IMG/VR virus record: IMGVR_UViG_3300022538_000287 | Span: 1 to 25,619 of that record | Strand: one strand, 5' to 3' | DNA: 25,619 nucleotides | From: a virus | Shown: positions 1 to 6,840 of the stretch, one piece after another | Layout: every line of letters starts with the position of its first letter | How positions within the stretch are numbered: the stretch's first letter is position 1 | The notes under the pieces: generated by a model | What the model was told of the DNA's origin: nothing | Seen by the model: only the letters and a program-made list of their open reading frames with translations | Databases searched by the model: none | Translations under genes and position numbers: made by a program

Positions 1-25
1 CCCTGACAGAGCCCGCCACAATTTA

Positions 26-514
26 CTATGGGGCAGTGAGTTCTTGACTTACCGTTCCATCAGCCGTCATAGTATACCAATACGCAGTTTGTGGTACGCC
101 GACATAGTTGACAAGCTTAAAACCCTCGCCATCGGTAGAAAGGTAAATGCCATCACCGTTAACATCAACGATTACCTGGTTGCCATAGAGCAGATACCCT
201 GGTAAAAGCCCAGTTGCCCCTTGTGCTGCCCAAGCCACTCTAAGGGGGTCTGGTGTTGTCGTATCGGGGAACTCATCCATCTTGTTGGTGGCTACTGTTA
301 CCGCACTCAGTTCGCTCACCTGATTGTCAACCATCATAGCTACCACTGCTGTTTGAATAGTGCTGAGGTCAGTTTCCTGTGCTTCTGTTTCACCAGCACC
401 GATGAACCTCTGCACATTGGGGATGACCACTGCTGCCAGCACACCAAGGATGGCAACCACAATCAGCAGCTCAATCAGCGTGAACCCCCTCTGCCCCCTT
501 TTCGGTAGTCTCAT
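26..514 (-). CDS. Type IV prepilin-like protein (class III signal peptide)
   Basis: A 162-residue prepilin or pseudopilin. The N-terminus has a short basic leader ending in Gly10, then Phe11 and a Glu at mature position +5 (GFTLIELLIVVAILGVLAAV), the canonical site for prepilin peptidase cleavage and N-methylation. The hydrophobic helix runs to about residue 32 and is followed by a soluble alpha/beta domain. Such proteins are inserted in the inner membrane and assembled into pili or type II secretion pseudopili; no pilus ATPase, peptidase or platform gene is visible here, so host machinery would be needed. The start is supported by a strong Shine-Dalgarno sequence (GGAGGT near 524-529). The gene is last in the run of minus-strand genes and has its own promoter, so it may be a moron acquired from a host. 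Family assignment is very secure; a role in the phage is unknown. Confidence 0.93.
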   Translation of the reverse strand: MRLPKRGQRGFTLIELLIVVAILGVLAAVVIPNVQRFIGAGETEAQETDLSTIQTAVVAMMVDNQVSELSAVTVATNKMDEFPDTTTPDPLRVAWAAQGATGLLPGYLLYGNQVIVDVNGDGIYLSTDGEGFKLVNYVGVPQTAYWYTMTADGTVSQELTAP

Positions 515-540
515 CTGTTTACCTCCTTTCCTCTATATTT

Positions 541-559
541 TGCCCATTTATTCTGGGCA
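541..559 (-). other. Hairpin at the predicted 5' end of the prepilin mRNA
   Basis: A perfect 6-bp inverted repeat, TGCCCA (541-546) and TGGGCA (554-559), encloses a 7-nt loop. It lies immediately downstream of the predicted transcription start and upstream of the ribosome site, the place where 5' stem-loops protect bacterial mRNAs from decay. There is no U-tract, so it is unlikely to terminate transcription. Confidence 0.4.
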
Positions 560-566
560 GTATGTT

Positions 567-595
567 AATATAGAGTATGAGGCTAGTGTTGACAA
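567..595 (-). promoter_or_regulatory. Sigma-70-type promoter for the prepilin gene
   Basis: On the minus strand TTGTCA (590-595) and TATATT (567-572) are separated by exactly 17 bp; each hexamer matches the consensus at 5 of 6 positions. Transcription would begin near 560, about 45 nt before the prepilin start codon. This allows prepilin expression apart from the structural genes upstream. Confidence 0.6.
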
Positions 596-628
596 TCACT
601 CAAACGGATGACTTTAAGCAATAGGGGC

Positions 629-644
629 TCACCCGAATGGGTGA
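629..644 (-). other. Hairpin after the small membrane protein gene
   Basis: A perfect 6-bp stem TCACCC/GGGTGA with a 4-nt loop lies 14 nt past the stop of the 61-residue membrane protein gene. No run of U follows on the minus strand, so at best it is a weak terminator or a 3'-end protector. The rest of 515-657 holds only the prepilin promoter and leader; I see no further gene in it. Confidence 0.3.
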
Positions 645-657
645 TTGTGGAATTATC

Positions 658-843
658 CTAGCTGGCTTTCTTACTTTTCTGGTTTCTCCCTAGCTTAATG
701 AATGGAGTAAGGTCAATGCCATAATAAGCACCAACCATAGCCAGTAGAGTCCACTTGATTGTGCCGTCTATGCCCAGACATATCATAGCTATACAGCCAG
801 CCACTATGATACAGGCGATTACATCTTTAGGTTGCCATTTCAT
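658..843 (-). CDS. Small two-helix membrane protein (holin-like size and layout)
   Basis: A 61-residue protein with two predicted membrane helices, roughly residues 7-24 and 28-46, joined by a very short turn (GIDGT), and a basic C-terminal tail (KLGRNQKSKKAS). Small two-helix proteins with a charged tail near tail genes are common in phages and often act as holins or holin-like accessories, but there is no neighbouring endolysin in this window to support that. The start follows a G-rich ribosome site (GGGGGG, about 6 nt upstream). It lies downstream of the small virion genes, within 15 nt of the 154-residue protein. The membrane topology is inferred from the residues; the function is unassigned. 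Confidence 0.7.
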   Translation of the reverse strand: MKWQPKDVIACIIVAGCIAMICLGIDGTIKWTLLAMVGAYYGIDLTPFIKLGRNQKSKKAS

Positions 844-855
844 TTTATTCCCCCC

Positions 856-1320
856 TTAACTCTTCCTTATAATCCCTATTCCTATTAAGTCTCCATCTGT
901 TACTGGTGTTGGAACAGGCTCTTCCCAAAAATCAGCTTCATAGAGTATAATATTTAGACCTACACCTGCACCCACAGTTTGTCTAAACCTAAGTGCTGTT
1001 ATAGATTGCTCCCCTGCTAGAACATCTTTTTCTACGAATTCACCACTAGCAACAACGCCTTCGTAAACATCAACCCAAGTGTCACCATAATAAACATCTA
1101 CATCAACATTCTTTCTGTTTGTTCCATCGTAGAGACACCAGAATCTAACCTTGTCACAATCTAGCGCAGCGTGAGTAAGTTCAATAAAGGAACTCCACCT
1201 CTCGCTATCAGGAACCATCGCCTGATGGGTAAATGTTCCAGTATTCTCATCATAGGCATTACCCTCGTTGTTCCACACTGTGTCTTCGTCTACAAATCCA
1301 GTAGGTGATACCCATCCCAT
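856..1320 (-). CDS. Hypothetical virion protein, 154 residues
   Basis: I do not recognise a named family. The protein is acidic, rich in Trp, Tyr, Val and Asp, and alternates short hydrophobic strands, as expected for an all-beta (jelly-roll or carbohydrate-binding-like) domain. It ends in a short basic tail (GIGIIRKS). The ATG shares its first base with the stop of the preceding gene (TAATG), indicating translational coupling, and GGAGG lies about 10 nt upstream. Its place in a chain of small genes behind the tail fibre genes suggests a tail appendage or receptor-contact protein; this is inference from context only. Confidence 0.7.
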   Translation of the reverse strand: MGWVSPTGFVDEDTVWNNEGNAYDENTGTFTHQAMVPDSERWSSFIELTHAALDCDKVRFWCLYDGTNRKNVDVDVYYGDTWVDVYEGVVASGEFVEKDVLAGEQSITALRFRQTVGAGVGLNIILYEADFWEEPVPTPVTDGDLIGIGIIRKS

Positions 1321-1736
1321 TATTCTAAAGCCTCCTTCACAACAGCATAGTAGATAGTTGCGTCTCCTGCCAAAGCAGTTTCCATCTGCATAGCAATCTG
1401 GATATATTCAGATGTGGCAGGAATGTCTATAACAATTCCAGGCTCTGCTGTGGCTGCAATTTGAGCCTTTGTTACCGTCTTCCTGTCAATGGCTCTATAA
1501 TTAGTACCATCTACCTTAGTCTTAACTGCAAGGTAGAGTTCAGAAAAGCTACCATCTGCTGCTACGTTTGTCAGGTCAAGGTAGACTGTATATTTCCTAC
1601 GAGTAGCTATGGCTAGATTGGTAGAGAATAGGGCTGAAATATCCTGCTCAACTGTTGTATAGGCAGATGTATCCCAGTTGAAGTTACCCTTCCAGTCGGT
1701 AGCCTTGGGGATACAAGCCTTTGTATGGAACCCCAT
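1320..1736 (-). CDS. Hypothetical virion protein, 138 residues
   Basis: Unrecognised family. The sequence is mostly beta-type with many Thr, Ala and aromatic residues (for example TRRKYTVYLDLTNVAADGSF) and no membrane segment or signal peptide, consistent with a structural subunit of the virion. It begins at an ATG coupled to the upstream stop by a one-base overlap, with GAAGG just before it, and ends overlapping the 154-residue gene in the same way. The tight coupling of this gene with both neighbours implies they are made in fixed ratio. Function by position: tail or appendage accessory. Confidence 0.7.
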   Translation of the reverse strand: MGFHTKACIPKATDWKGNFNWDTSAYTTVEQDISALFSTNLAIATRRKYTVYLDLTNVAADGSFSELYLAVKTKVDGTNYRAIDRKTVTKAQIAATAEPGIVIDIPATSEYIQIAMQMETALAGDATIYYAVVKEALE

Positions 1737-2029
1737 TATTCCTTCACCCCCAGTACCGAAATTTTACCATTGCTACCTGCTACAGCATTTTTGAAGTAAA
1801 GGGTACTTATATCAATATGTGTAAAGCCAAGAGTATCATCAACATCAACGGGATAGACAACTTCGTCCGAACTGCCCAACAGCATATTCTGTGTTTCAAC
1901 AATAATGACAACGTCACGAAGCCTCACATTGGTTGTTTCAAATCTAGTAGCGTTGTTATCAGCCATAGTCTTTGTGTTACTATAAATCTTCCCGCTAAAG
2001 GGGGGTAGTTCTACCTTAAACTCAGACAC
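1736..2029 (-). CDS. Hypothetical small virion protein, 97 residues
   Basis: A small protein of about 97 residues with beta-strand character and no recognisable domain. I place the start at the GTG at 2027-2029 (reading MSEFKVELPPF) because a GAGG sits about 8 nt upstream, across the stop of the preceding gene. A longer form from a TTG at 2047 would add six residues and overlap the upstream gene by 17 nt, with no ribosome site. Its stop overlaps the next start by one base. It belongs to the same coupled run of small tail-region genes. Confidence 0.65.
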   Translation of the reverse strand: MSEFKVELPPFSGKIYSNTKTMADNNATRFETTNVRLRDVVIIVETQNMLLGSSDEVVYPVDVDDTLGFTHIDISTLYFKNAVAGSNGKISVLGVKE

Positions 2030-2030
2030 T

Positions 2031-2216
2031 TTAATCCTCAACCTCAACCATCATATCTTTAAGACCCTTTTCTACCTCATCATCATCAACCTCTAATGTG
2101 GATGCACCACCAAGATGCCTCATAACCTTATCTATTGTAACCAGTGCCTTAGCTTCTCGTTCTAGAAATGTCTCAAGTTTGTCTTCTATGCGCTCTAGTA
2201 TATCTTCCATCTTCAC
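2031..2216 (-). CDS. Possible nested gene: helical C-terminal domain of the fibre-like protein made from an internal start
   Basis: Inside the 200-residue gene, and in the same frame, a consensus ribosome site (GGAGGT, 2223-2228) precedes a GTG (2214-2216) by 6 nt. Initiation there would give a 61-residue, mostly helical, acidic protein beginning MKMEDILERIEDKL. The site lies exactly at the boundary between the beta domain and the helical tail. It could be a relic of two genes that fused after loss of a stop codon, or a live dual-start gene. The signal is seen directly; its use is inference. Confidence 0.35.
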   Translation of the reverse strand: MKMEDILERIEDKLETFLEREAKALVTIDKVMRHLGGASTLEVDDDEVEKGLKDMMVEVED

Positions 2217-2633
2217 GTATTCACCTCCGATTATCCACCATTCTGTGCCATCACAGATTATTGTAACATAAGAATATTGTAGGTTTAATACTATCGTTTC
2301 CTCGCCATCTATTGTTTCGGTAGAGTTGGCATCTATTGTTACCTTATGCTGGCTTGAGTCTATCTTCTTAATTGTGTATATTCTATTGGTATGGGATGCT
2401 GAAGCAGGGAGGGTAATCGTGATATTCCCGCTACTAGCATCCACTATTACCAAGTAATTATCTGCTGTTAAAGTCTGGGCTGATGTATATTCATTTAAGG
2501 TAAAGTCTATATCTTCACTGGCTACTGTCAGCCCAGCAAGGCTTATCTCATCAGCACCACCATCTTGATGCCGAGCCTTGTGGGCATTAAGCCTTCTAAC
2601 TATTCCTTCAATTACTGCATTAAGACTTGGCAT
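2031..2633 (-). CDS. Tail-fibre-like protein
   Basis: A 200-residue protein in three parts. Residues about 15-40 carry the segment HKARHQDGGADEISLAGL, a pattern often seen at the start of phage fibre and tail-associated proteins. Residues about 55-135 form a beta-rich domain (strands around VIVDASSGNITITLP and YVTIICDGTEWWIIGG) typical of fibre modules. The last 60 residues are helical and charged (MEDILERIEDKLETFLE), suggesting an oligomerising coiled coil. The ATG follows the hub protein's TAA directly, so translation is probably coupled. A strong internal start signal may also release the helical part separately (see 2031-2216). Likely a receptor-contact or fibre component. Confidence 0.7.
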   Translation of the reverse strand: MPSLNAVIEGIVRRLNAHKARHQDGGADEISLAGLTVASEDIDFTLNEYTSAQTLTADNYLVIVDASSGNITITLPASASHTNRIYTIKKIDSSQHKVTIDANSTETIDGEETIVLNLQYSYVTIICDGTEWWIIGGEYVKMEDILERIEDKLETFLEREAKALVTIDKVMRHLGGASTLEVDDDEVEKGLKDMMVEVED

Positions 2634-5090
2634 TTAATCTACTCCATGCTTGATGACCACCCCTGTATAATCCCCAAGCTTGGGGTAATATAAGTTCCAA
2701 GTCCCAGTTCCCAGCCAGGCGAAGGCAGAGTGGTCATAGCTCTGTGACTCCCAGTTCCCATCCGTATTAACGCATAGAACTGCAAAATTATCATTGGGCT
2801 TTTCTATTTTAACAGTTGTGAAGATATTGGTGTGAAGGGTGCAAAGGAGATAATTCTCGCCCGATATTACTGACATCAATCTTGGGGTTGTGCTTTTTGC
2901 CCAAGCGACTATGGTACTCCCCGCATCATTAACCCCAAAGATGGCACCGTAACTCGCAGTCCTATCCGTGTTTTCGGCAAATTTATCTGCATTCACGCTG
3001 TCATCGGCAGTATCAATATAGCCCTGCCTGAAATCGGCAGTATCAACAAACCATAATTTATCTTTATCGTAAGTATAGGAATAGTTAAGACCAGAGGGTG
3101 CGGGCACACTTACCTTTGTGTAGGTGTCTGTGGCTATTGTGTATGTGTGGTAATCATCGCTATCACTCCCGATGGTTCCGCCATAAACTATTGTAGTACC
3201 CTTTATAGCAGCATCCCTGCCTTGCCAAGTTGTTTCCGTTCCAGTATCATTTGTATAGACTGTAAAGGTATTGGTAGAGGGAACATACTTTATACACTTA
3301 CCCTTTAAGTTCGTGCCATCCTTTGCCCAAGCCCAGATGGTATCATTATCTTCCCAGACAAGAGATTTAAGCCCTCCACTTCGGCTTACTATTATTGCTA
3401 CTTGAGAAGAAGCAGTCCAACTATCCGTAGAGATTGTGTAAATCTCTATCCTTCTACCAAAGGGTTCACTGGCTCCGCCCTCACTAACACAGGCGAGTTT
3501 TGTTCCTAGTGGATTTATTGCTAGGGTTCTATAGCAATTCTCGGCAGTATAGGTGGGCGAAGTTAGTTGATACCACCCCTTTTCGGTTATGTTATATTTC
3601 CAGAATTCAGAGTTACCTCTATCTATTACATAAATAATATCAATTCCAGATACTTCTTCTATAACAGGCGAGAAGTACATAGCGATTGTTGGGGTAAATG
3701 GTAATCCAGACTCAAATCCCCAAGCTACTAATGTCGGTGAATCAGTAGAGCCATCAAACGCAGTAACCCAAGTTTCGCCACCCTCTCCGCCACCAGAGGG
3801 AATACCAGCATCGGGTTCAAGGTCTATAACCTCTTGCTTTGTTTCAATTATGGCATCCACTAAAGCCATCTGGTTATCCCACAATGTCATAATTTGTTCC
3901 GCAAGTGCTGCTATGGATATTACCTCCGTGGGTTTGGCAGTTACCATCTGTGGTGGCGTAGTCCCTAGATATTGTCCTGGGGCTATACTGCCAAACCTGA
4001 ACTCCATCGTGAACTTACCTTGTGAGTATTCCCTGTTGACATATCCTATATTCCCAGACCTTTCATCGCCCACTCTCGAGTCGGTTATATTTACATAGTC
4101 AAAGACTTCCTGCCCGCAGTTCATTGGGGCAAAGCCGTGTCCCTTCTCAGCATCCATTTGATGATGTAATAAAAGGTTAGTGGCAATAGAAACGCATTGG
4201 GCATCACTGGTTACTCGGAAGTATTTATACTCTTTTTTCTCTATATCACCGTCATCGGTGGTGTCTGCCTTATAACCAGTCCATCCAGCATAAGGACTCT
4301 CGTGGTCTGGGTGGGAAGAGACTACAACATAGTTGGGTATAACCACTCGCTTCCTAACACTCTTCTCATAGAAGTTATGCCCTGTAACCACATCATCATA
4401 TTCATAATCATAGGTAGAACTTGAAACTGTTGGTATAAAGAAGTGAATCTGTGCATCAGCCTCAACCCTGCACTTATAGCCCACATACTGCATTAACCTT
4501 TTAATAACAGCTAATCGTGTGTCATTGAGATAAACCCTAAAGGAGTCTTTGGGCATAAAGGTATCAATTATGCCAGTTGAGACATCAAAGGTAGCCGTGT
4601 AAGATGTGCAGTGTGTAAACGGAGCTAAAGTCTTTTCGCATACTGCGGTCAAAATTGTTTTAATTGTATCCGTATTAGAAGTATCTGGTGTATAAGCAGC
4701 CGATGCCCTATCCTCATTCATCAAGTTAAATGTGCCAGCTAAACCCAATGAGGTTACTATCCCACCGCCAAACGAGTCTGTCTTTTGTGCGATACACCAA
4801 AGAGGGGCACAATCGCTGTAATTTGCACCATAGCCATATCCAATAACTCCTTTATAACCCCTTAAATCTGGTGATAAGTCAGCAATAGTGTGGCTGGAGT
4901 CTTGAATAGCTACTTGGGCGACTTGACTCCATTCTTGTTCCGTATGCCTTGAAAATAATATCCTATCGTCACCAGAATCTATGTAATAGGTATAGGGAGT
5001 TTGGTCGGTTTTAGTAAGGGCGAGCCGTAACTTGGCATCCCCCATTGCCTTCTGGTCTTCGCCAAGGTCTGTTCCTGTTAAATCTCTCAT
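2634..5090 (-). CDS. Tail hub-like protein with C-terminal beta-propeller
   Basis: An 818-residue tail protein. The first ~430 residues resemble the baseplate-hub or tail-associated (gp27/Tal-like) architecture: a segment near 205-235 (LAVIKRLMQYVGYKCRVEAD) that reads like the 'wound-up' hub domain, followed by a long beta-rich region with NYVVVSSHP and a late GNIGYVNREYSQGKFTMEF strand pair. A flexible glycine linker (SGGGEGG, about 430-437) then leads to ~380 residues with repeated four-strand blades rich in W, Y and G, which I read as a Kelch- or WD-like beta-propeller, probably for carbohydrate or receptor binding. No good ribosome site precedes the ATG; it lies 2 nt past the previous stop, so re-initiation is likely. 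Fold assignment is by eye. Confidence 0.68.
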   Translation of the reverse strand: MRDLTGTDLGEDQKAMGDAKLRLALTKTDQTPYTYYIDSGDDRILFSRHTEQEWSQVAQVAIQDSSHTIADLSPDLRGYKGVIGYGYGANYSDCAPLWCIAQKTDSFGGGIVTSLGLAGTFNLMNEDRASAAYTPDTSNTDTIKTILTAVCEKTLAPFTHCTSYTATFDVSTGIIDTFMPKDSFRVYLNDTRLAVIKRLMQYVGYKCRVEADAQIHFFIPTVSSSTYDYEYDDVVTGHNFYEKSVRKRVVIPNYVVVSSHPDHESPYAGWTGYKADTTDDGDIEKKEYKYFRVTSDAQCVSIATNLLLHHQMDAEKGHGFAPMNCGQEVFDYVNITDSRVGDERSGNIGYVNREYSQGKFTMEFRFGSIAPGQYLGTTPPQMVTAKPTEVISIAALAEQIMTLWDNQMALVDAIIETKQEVIDLEPDAGIPSGGGEGGETWVTAFDGSTDSPTLVAWGFESGLPFTPTIAMYFSPVIEEVSGIDIIYVIDRGNSEFWKYNITEKGWYQLTSPTYTAENCYRTLAINPLGTKLACVSEGGASEPFGRRIEIYTISTDSWTASSQVAIIVSRSGGLKSLVWEDNDTIWAWAKDGTNLKGKCIKYVPSTNTFTVYTNDTGTETTWQGRDAAIKGTTIVYGGTIGSDSDDYHTYTIATDTYTKVSVPAPSGLNYSYTYDKDKLWFVDTADFRQGYIDTADDSVNADKFAENTDRTASYGAIFGVNDAGSTIVAWAKSTTPRLMSVISGENYLLCTLHTNIFTTVKIEKPNDNFAVLCVNTDGNWESQSYDHSAFAWLGTGTWNLYYPKLGDYTGVVIKHGVD

Positions 5091-5092
5091 AT

Positions 5093-6184
5093 CTAATCAG
5101 TCGGATAGCTCCTTTTAGTTTTTGGGGGGCTTAACCTTTCTAATTTACCTAATACTTCGCCCAGTTTTCTTTCACCCCACGTTTGGTATCTCTGCCAGAC
5201 ATCTGGACCGCCCTTGTTTATGGCATCAATTTTGGTTATGTTATCACTCAATACAGCCCTAGCCGCTACCAGGTGACAGAACAATTCTTCGTGGTGTGGT
5301 TTAAGGGTAGAACTCACAAAGGTTACAGCATCACCAGCCACGGTATCAGCTTCAAGTGCAGGCCAGTGGTAAAGCATACTACCTGTACTGTCTTGTCCAT
5401 TAAATGTGGCCGCTTCATAAATTGTGTAAAGAGTTCTGTGATTTGCTATGTAAAATTCATCCCCTACCTCTGGCACTTCTCCTTCGGTAAAACCTTTGAC
5501 TCGAACCCTTCTGTCCCCAGCCTCTCCCTCGTCTGTCCCTGTCATTGTCACTCCGCCTAAATCAGTAAGCTGGCAAAGTCTATGAGGCTTGGCAAACCGG
5601 ACAAGGACATCTATATCACTAGGTGGGTCTTTGGTAGAATCACTATCTTGAACAGAGTCAACATCTATCTCAAGAATATCGCCATAAACCTTGAAGTTCC
5701 TTCGTGTACCAATAGGATATTCTACCGAATCAATCCACAAATGGTCAGTTACATCTTCAACCCCTATATCACCCATAAAGATTTGCTTATTATTTCTGCA
5801 CCGCTTATTGTATATCTCGTAACTCTCACCACTAGCCATTATGCTGGCAGTAAGAGTTTGAATTTCCGTGCTGCTATCGGTCATTATCACAGCCCAAGTA
5901 TTATCAGTAGTATTGTGCACAACCTTTTCAAGGGTTGCATCAGTAGAAAGGAATTGTCCTTTGGTAGTATCGGTTAGTGCAGTAGTTGTACTCCCTGTAT
6001 CAGTCCCCGTTCTACTCTCTATCTTGAATATTACATCAACAATATGAGGGTCATAGGTGGCCAGTTCCTTCAGGGATTCCTCAATCCAATAGGCTACTTC
6101 TGTGGTATCATCATAGGTTGTCCCAGTCGGGTCTTGTAGCATCTGGTTTATTTTTATCAGCATATCAGCATAGCTTGTTGCCAT
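5093..6184 (-). CDS. Head-tail adaptor-like virion protein
   Basis: A 363-residue protein. The N-terminal ~45 residues form paired helices (DMLIKINQMLQDP and EVAYWIEESLKELATYDP) of the type seen in phage head-completion or adaptor proteins (gp6/gp4-like); the middle is beta-rich with many Thr and Asp; and residues about 290-363 return to helices ending in a basic tail (KRSYPTD). Position between the portal-capsid block and the tail hub fits an adaptor or nozzle role. Its ATG directly follows the zinc-ribbon gene's stop (TAAATG), with a G-run ribosome site (GGGGGG) inside that gene. The adaptor label rests on the helical start and context, not on a firm homology. Confidence 0.6.
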   Translation of the reverse strand: MATSYADMLIKINQMLQDPTGTTYDDTTEVAYWIEESLKELATYDPHIVDVIFKIESRTGTDTGSTTTALTDTTKGQFLSTDATLEKVVHNTTDNTWAVIMTDSSTEIQTLTASIMASGESYEIYNKRCRNNKQIFMGDIGVEDVTDHLWIDSVEYPIGTRRNFKVYGDILEIDVDSVQDSDSTKDPPSDIDVLVRFAKPHRLCQLTDLGGVTMTGTDEGEAGDRRVRVKGFTEGEVPEVGDEFYIANHRTLYTIYEAATFNGQDSTGSMLYHWPALEADTVAGDAVTFVSSTLKPHHEELFCHLVAARAVLSDNITKIDAINKGGPDVWQRYQTWGERKLGEVLGKLERLSPPKTKRSYPTD

Positions 6185-6340
6185 TTAGACACCCCCCTTA
6201 AAATTAAAACTAAAAGCAGAAGGCATTAGCCTTGCCTTTGTATTACATCTAGGACATCTAACCCTATGTCTATTCACCACAGGTTTAGACATCTCAAACT
6301 TCTTATGGCATTGAGAACAATAATACTCATATAAAGGCAT
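6185..6340 (-). CDS. Small FmdB-type zinc-ribbon protein
   Basis: A 51-residue protein with two Cys pairs, Cys8/Cys11 (YYCSQCHKKFE) and Cys29/Cys32 (RCPRCNTKA), in the layout of FmdB-family zinc ribbons; the MPLYEYYC opening is also typical of that family. It would bind one zinc ion; FmdB-type ribbons are frequent in phages near capsid and tail genes and their role is not established. The ATG shares a base with a stop codon (TAATG) that ends the orphaned coding fragment just upstream, so it was presumably once coupled to that gene. The stop is adjacent to the adaptor start. A second, longer ribbon of the same type lies after the capsid gene. Confidence 0.85.
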   Translation of the reverse strand: MPLYEYYCSQCHKKFEMSKPVVNRHRVRCPRCNTKARLMPSAFSFNFKGGV

Positions 6341-6381
6341 TACTTCCTCGCTTTCTTACCTGTTGGCTTCTTATACTTGAC
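6340..6381 (-). pseudogene. Displaced 3' end of the small basic protein gene
   Basis: Read on the minus strand this stretch ends ...KKPTGKKARK-stop, almost the same as the C-terminus of the intact small basic gene beyond the HNH gene (...WRPTGRKARK-stop). The similarity covers the last nine codons plus stop (6340-6369 against 6830-6859): 19 of 30 bases agree, and most differences are silent or Lys/Arg swaps. The stop overlaps the zinc-ribbon ATG (TAATG). A 28-codon ORF can be drawn through it from an ATG at 6424-6426, but that start lies inside the HNH gene. Best read as the original gene end cut off by the HNH insertion. Confidence 0.55.
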
Positions 6382-6405
6382 AACCAACTGATAGTTTGTT
6401 ATACT
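6377..6405 (+). promoter_or_regulatory. Consensus extended -10 promoter for the HNH gene, probably leaderless
   Basis: TTGACA (6377-6382, 6/6) and TATACT (6400-6405, 5/6) are separated by exactly 17 bp, with a TGT extended -10 just before. Transcription would start at about 6411-6412, at or next to the ATG at 6412. No ribosome site is visible, so the mRNA is predicted to be leaderless. The -35 box overlaps the displaced gene fragment on the other strand. Confidence 0.75.
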
Positions 6406-6411
6406 TGGGAT

Positions 6412-6840
6412 ATGATTATAAAACATTGTTTAATTTGCCAAACCCCTATTAAGGTCTCCCCTTCTCAACTCGCCTCTAAAAAAACTTGTAGCAGAAAATG
6501 TGATGCCAAGTGGCGTAAGCAATCTGGTCTTTATGCTAGTGAGAACAATCCTGCCTACAAGGGTGGTAAAGTGATTTACGGCGATTATCGCTATGTAAGG
6601 GGCAATCGCCATAAGACCCCCGAACATCGTCTTATAATGGAGCAATATCTTGGTCGCCCACTTTTTTCGTATGAGCAAGTTCATCATATAAACGGTGACA
6701 AGCTTGATAACCGCCTTACGAATCTTTTTGTCTTTAATATCAAAACTCATTCTCGCAATCACTTCCAACTTTTTAAGCGTGTCCAACAATTAGAGCAAGA
6801 AAACCAATTATTAAAAGCAAGATTAGCCTCTATTTCCTAG
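6412..6840 (+). CDS. HNH homing endonuclease-like protein
   Basis: A 142-residue free-standing HNH nuclease and the only clear plus-strand gene. The N-terminus has a zinc-finger pattern (Cys6, Cys9, Cys26, Cys30); NNPAYKGG follows at 45-52; the HNH_3-type catalytic core is VHHINGDKLDNRLTNL (His91, His92, Asn94, Asn100); and residues 118-138 look like a coiled coil. Enzymes of this group nick or cut DNA and spread their own gene by repair-driven homing. It is driven by its own promoter against the direction of the structural operon. Its last 11 bases overlap the 3' end of the small basic gene tail-to-tail, and both ends of the gene border matching coding fragments, the arrangement expected of a homing insertion. 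Confidence 0.92.
   Translation: MIIKHCLICQTPIKVSPSQLASKKTCSRKCDAKWRKQSGLYASENNPAYKGGKVIYGDYRYVRGNRHKTPEHRLIMEQYLGRPLFSYEQVHHINGDKLDNRLTNLFVFNIKTHSRNHFQLFKRVQQLEQENQLLKARLASIS

Noticed and set aside
589-617. Plus-strand TTGACA at 589-594 as a promoter
   Set aside because: No -10-like hexamer at 16-18 bp spacing (CTTTAA at 17) and no plus-strand gene downstream; it is the antisense of the prepilin -35 region.
6430-6789. 119-codon minus-strand reading frame opposite the HNH gene
   Set aside because: The plus strand encodes an intact HNH core with zinc finger; the antisense translation has no motif.
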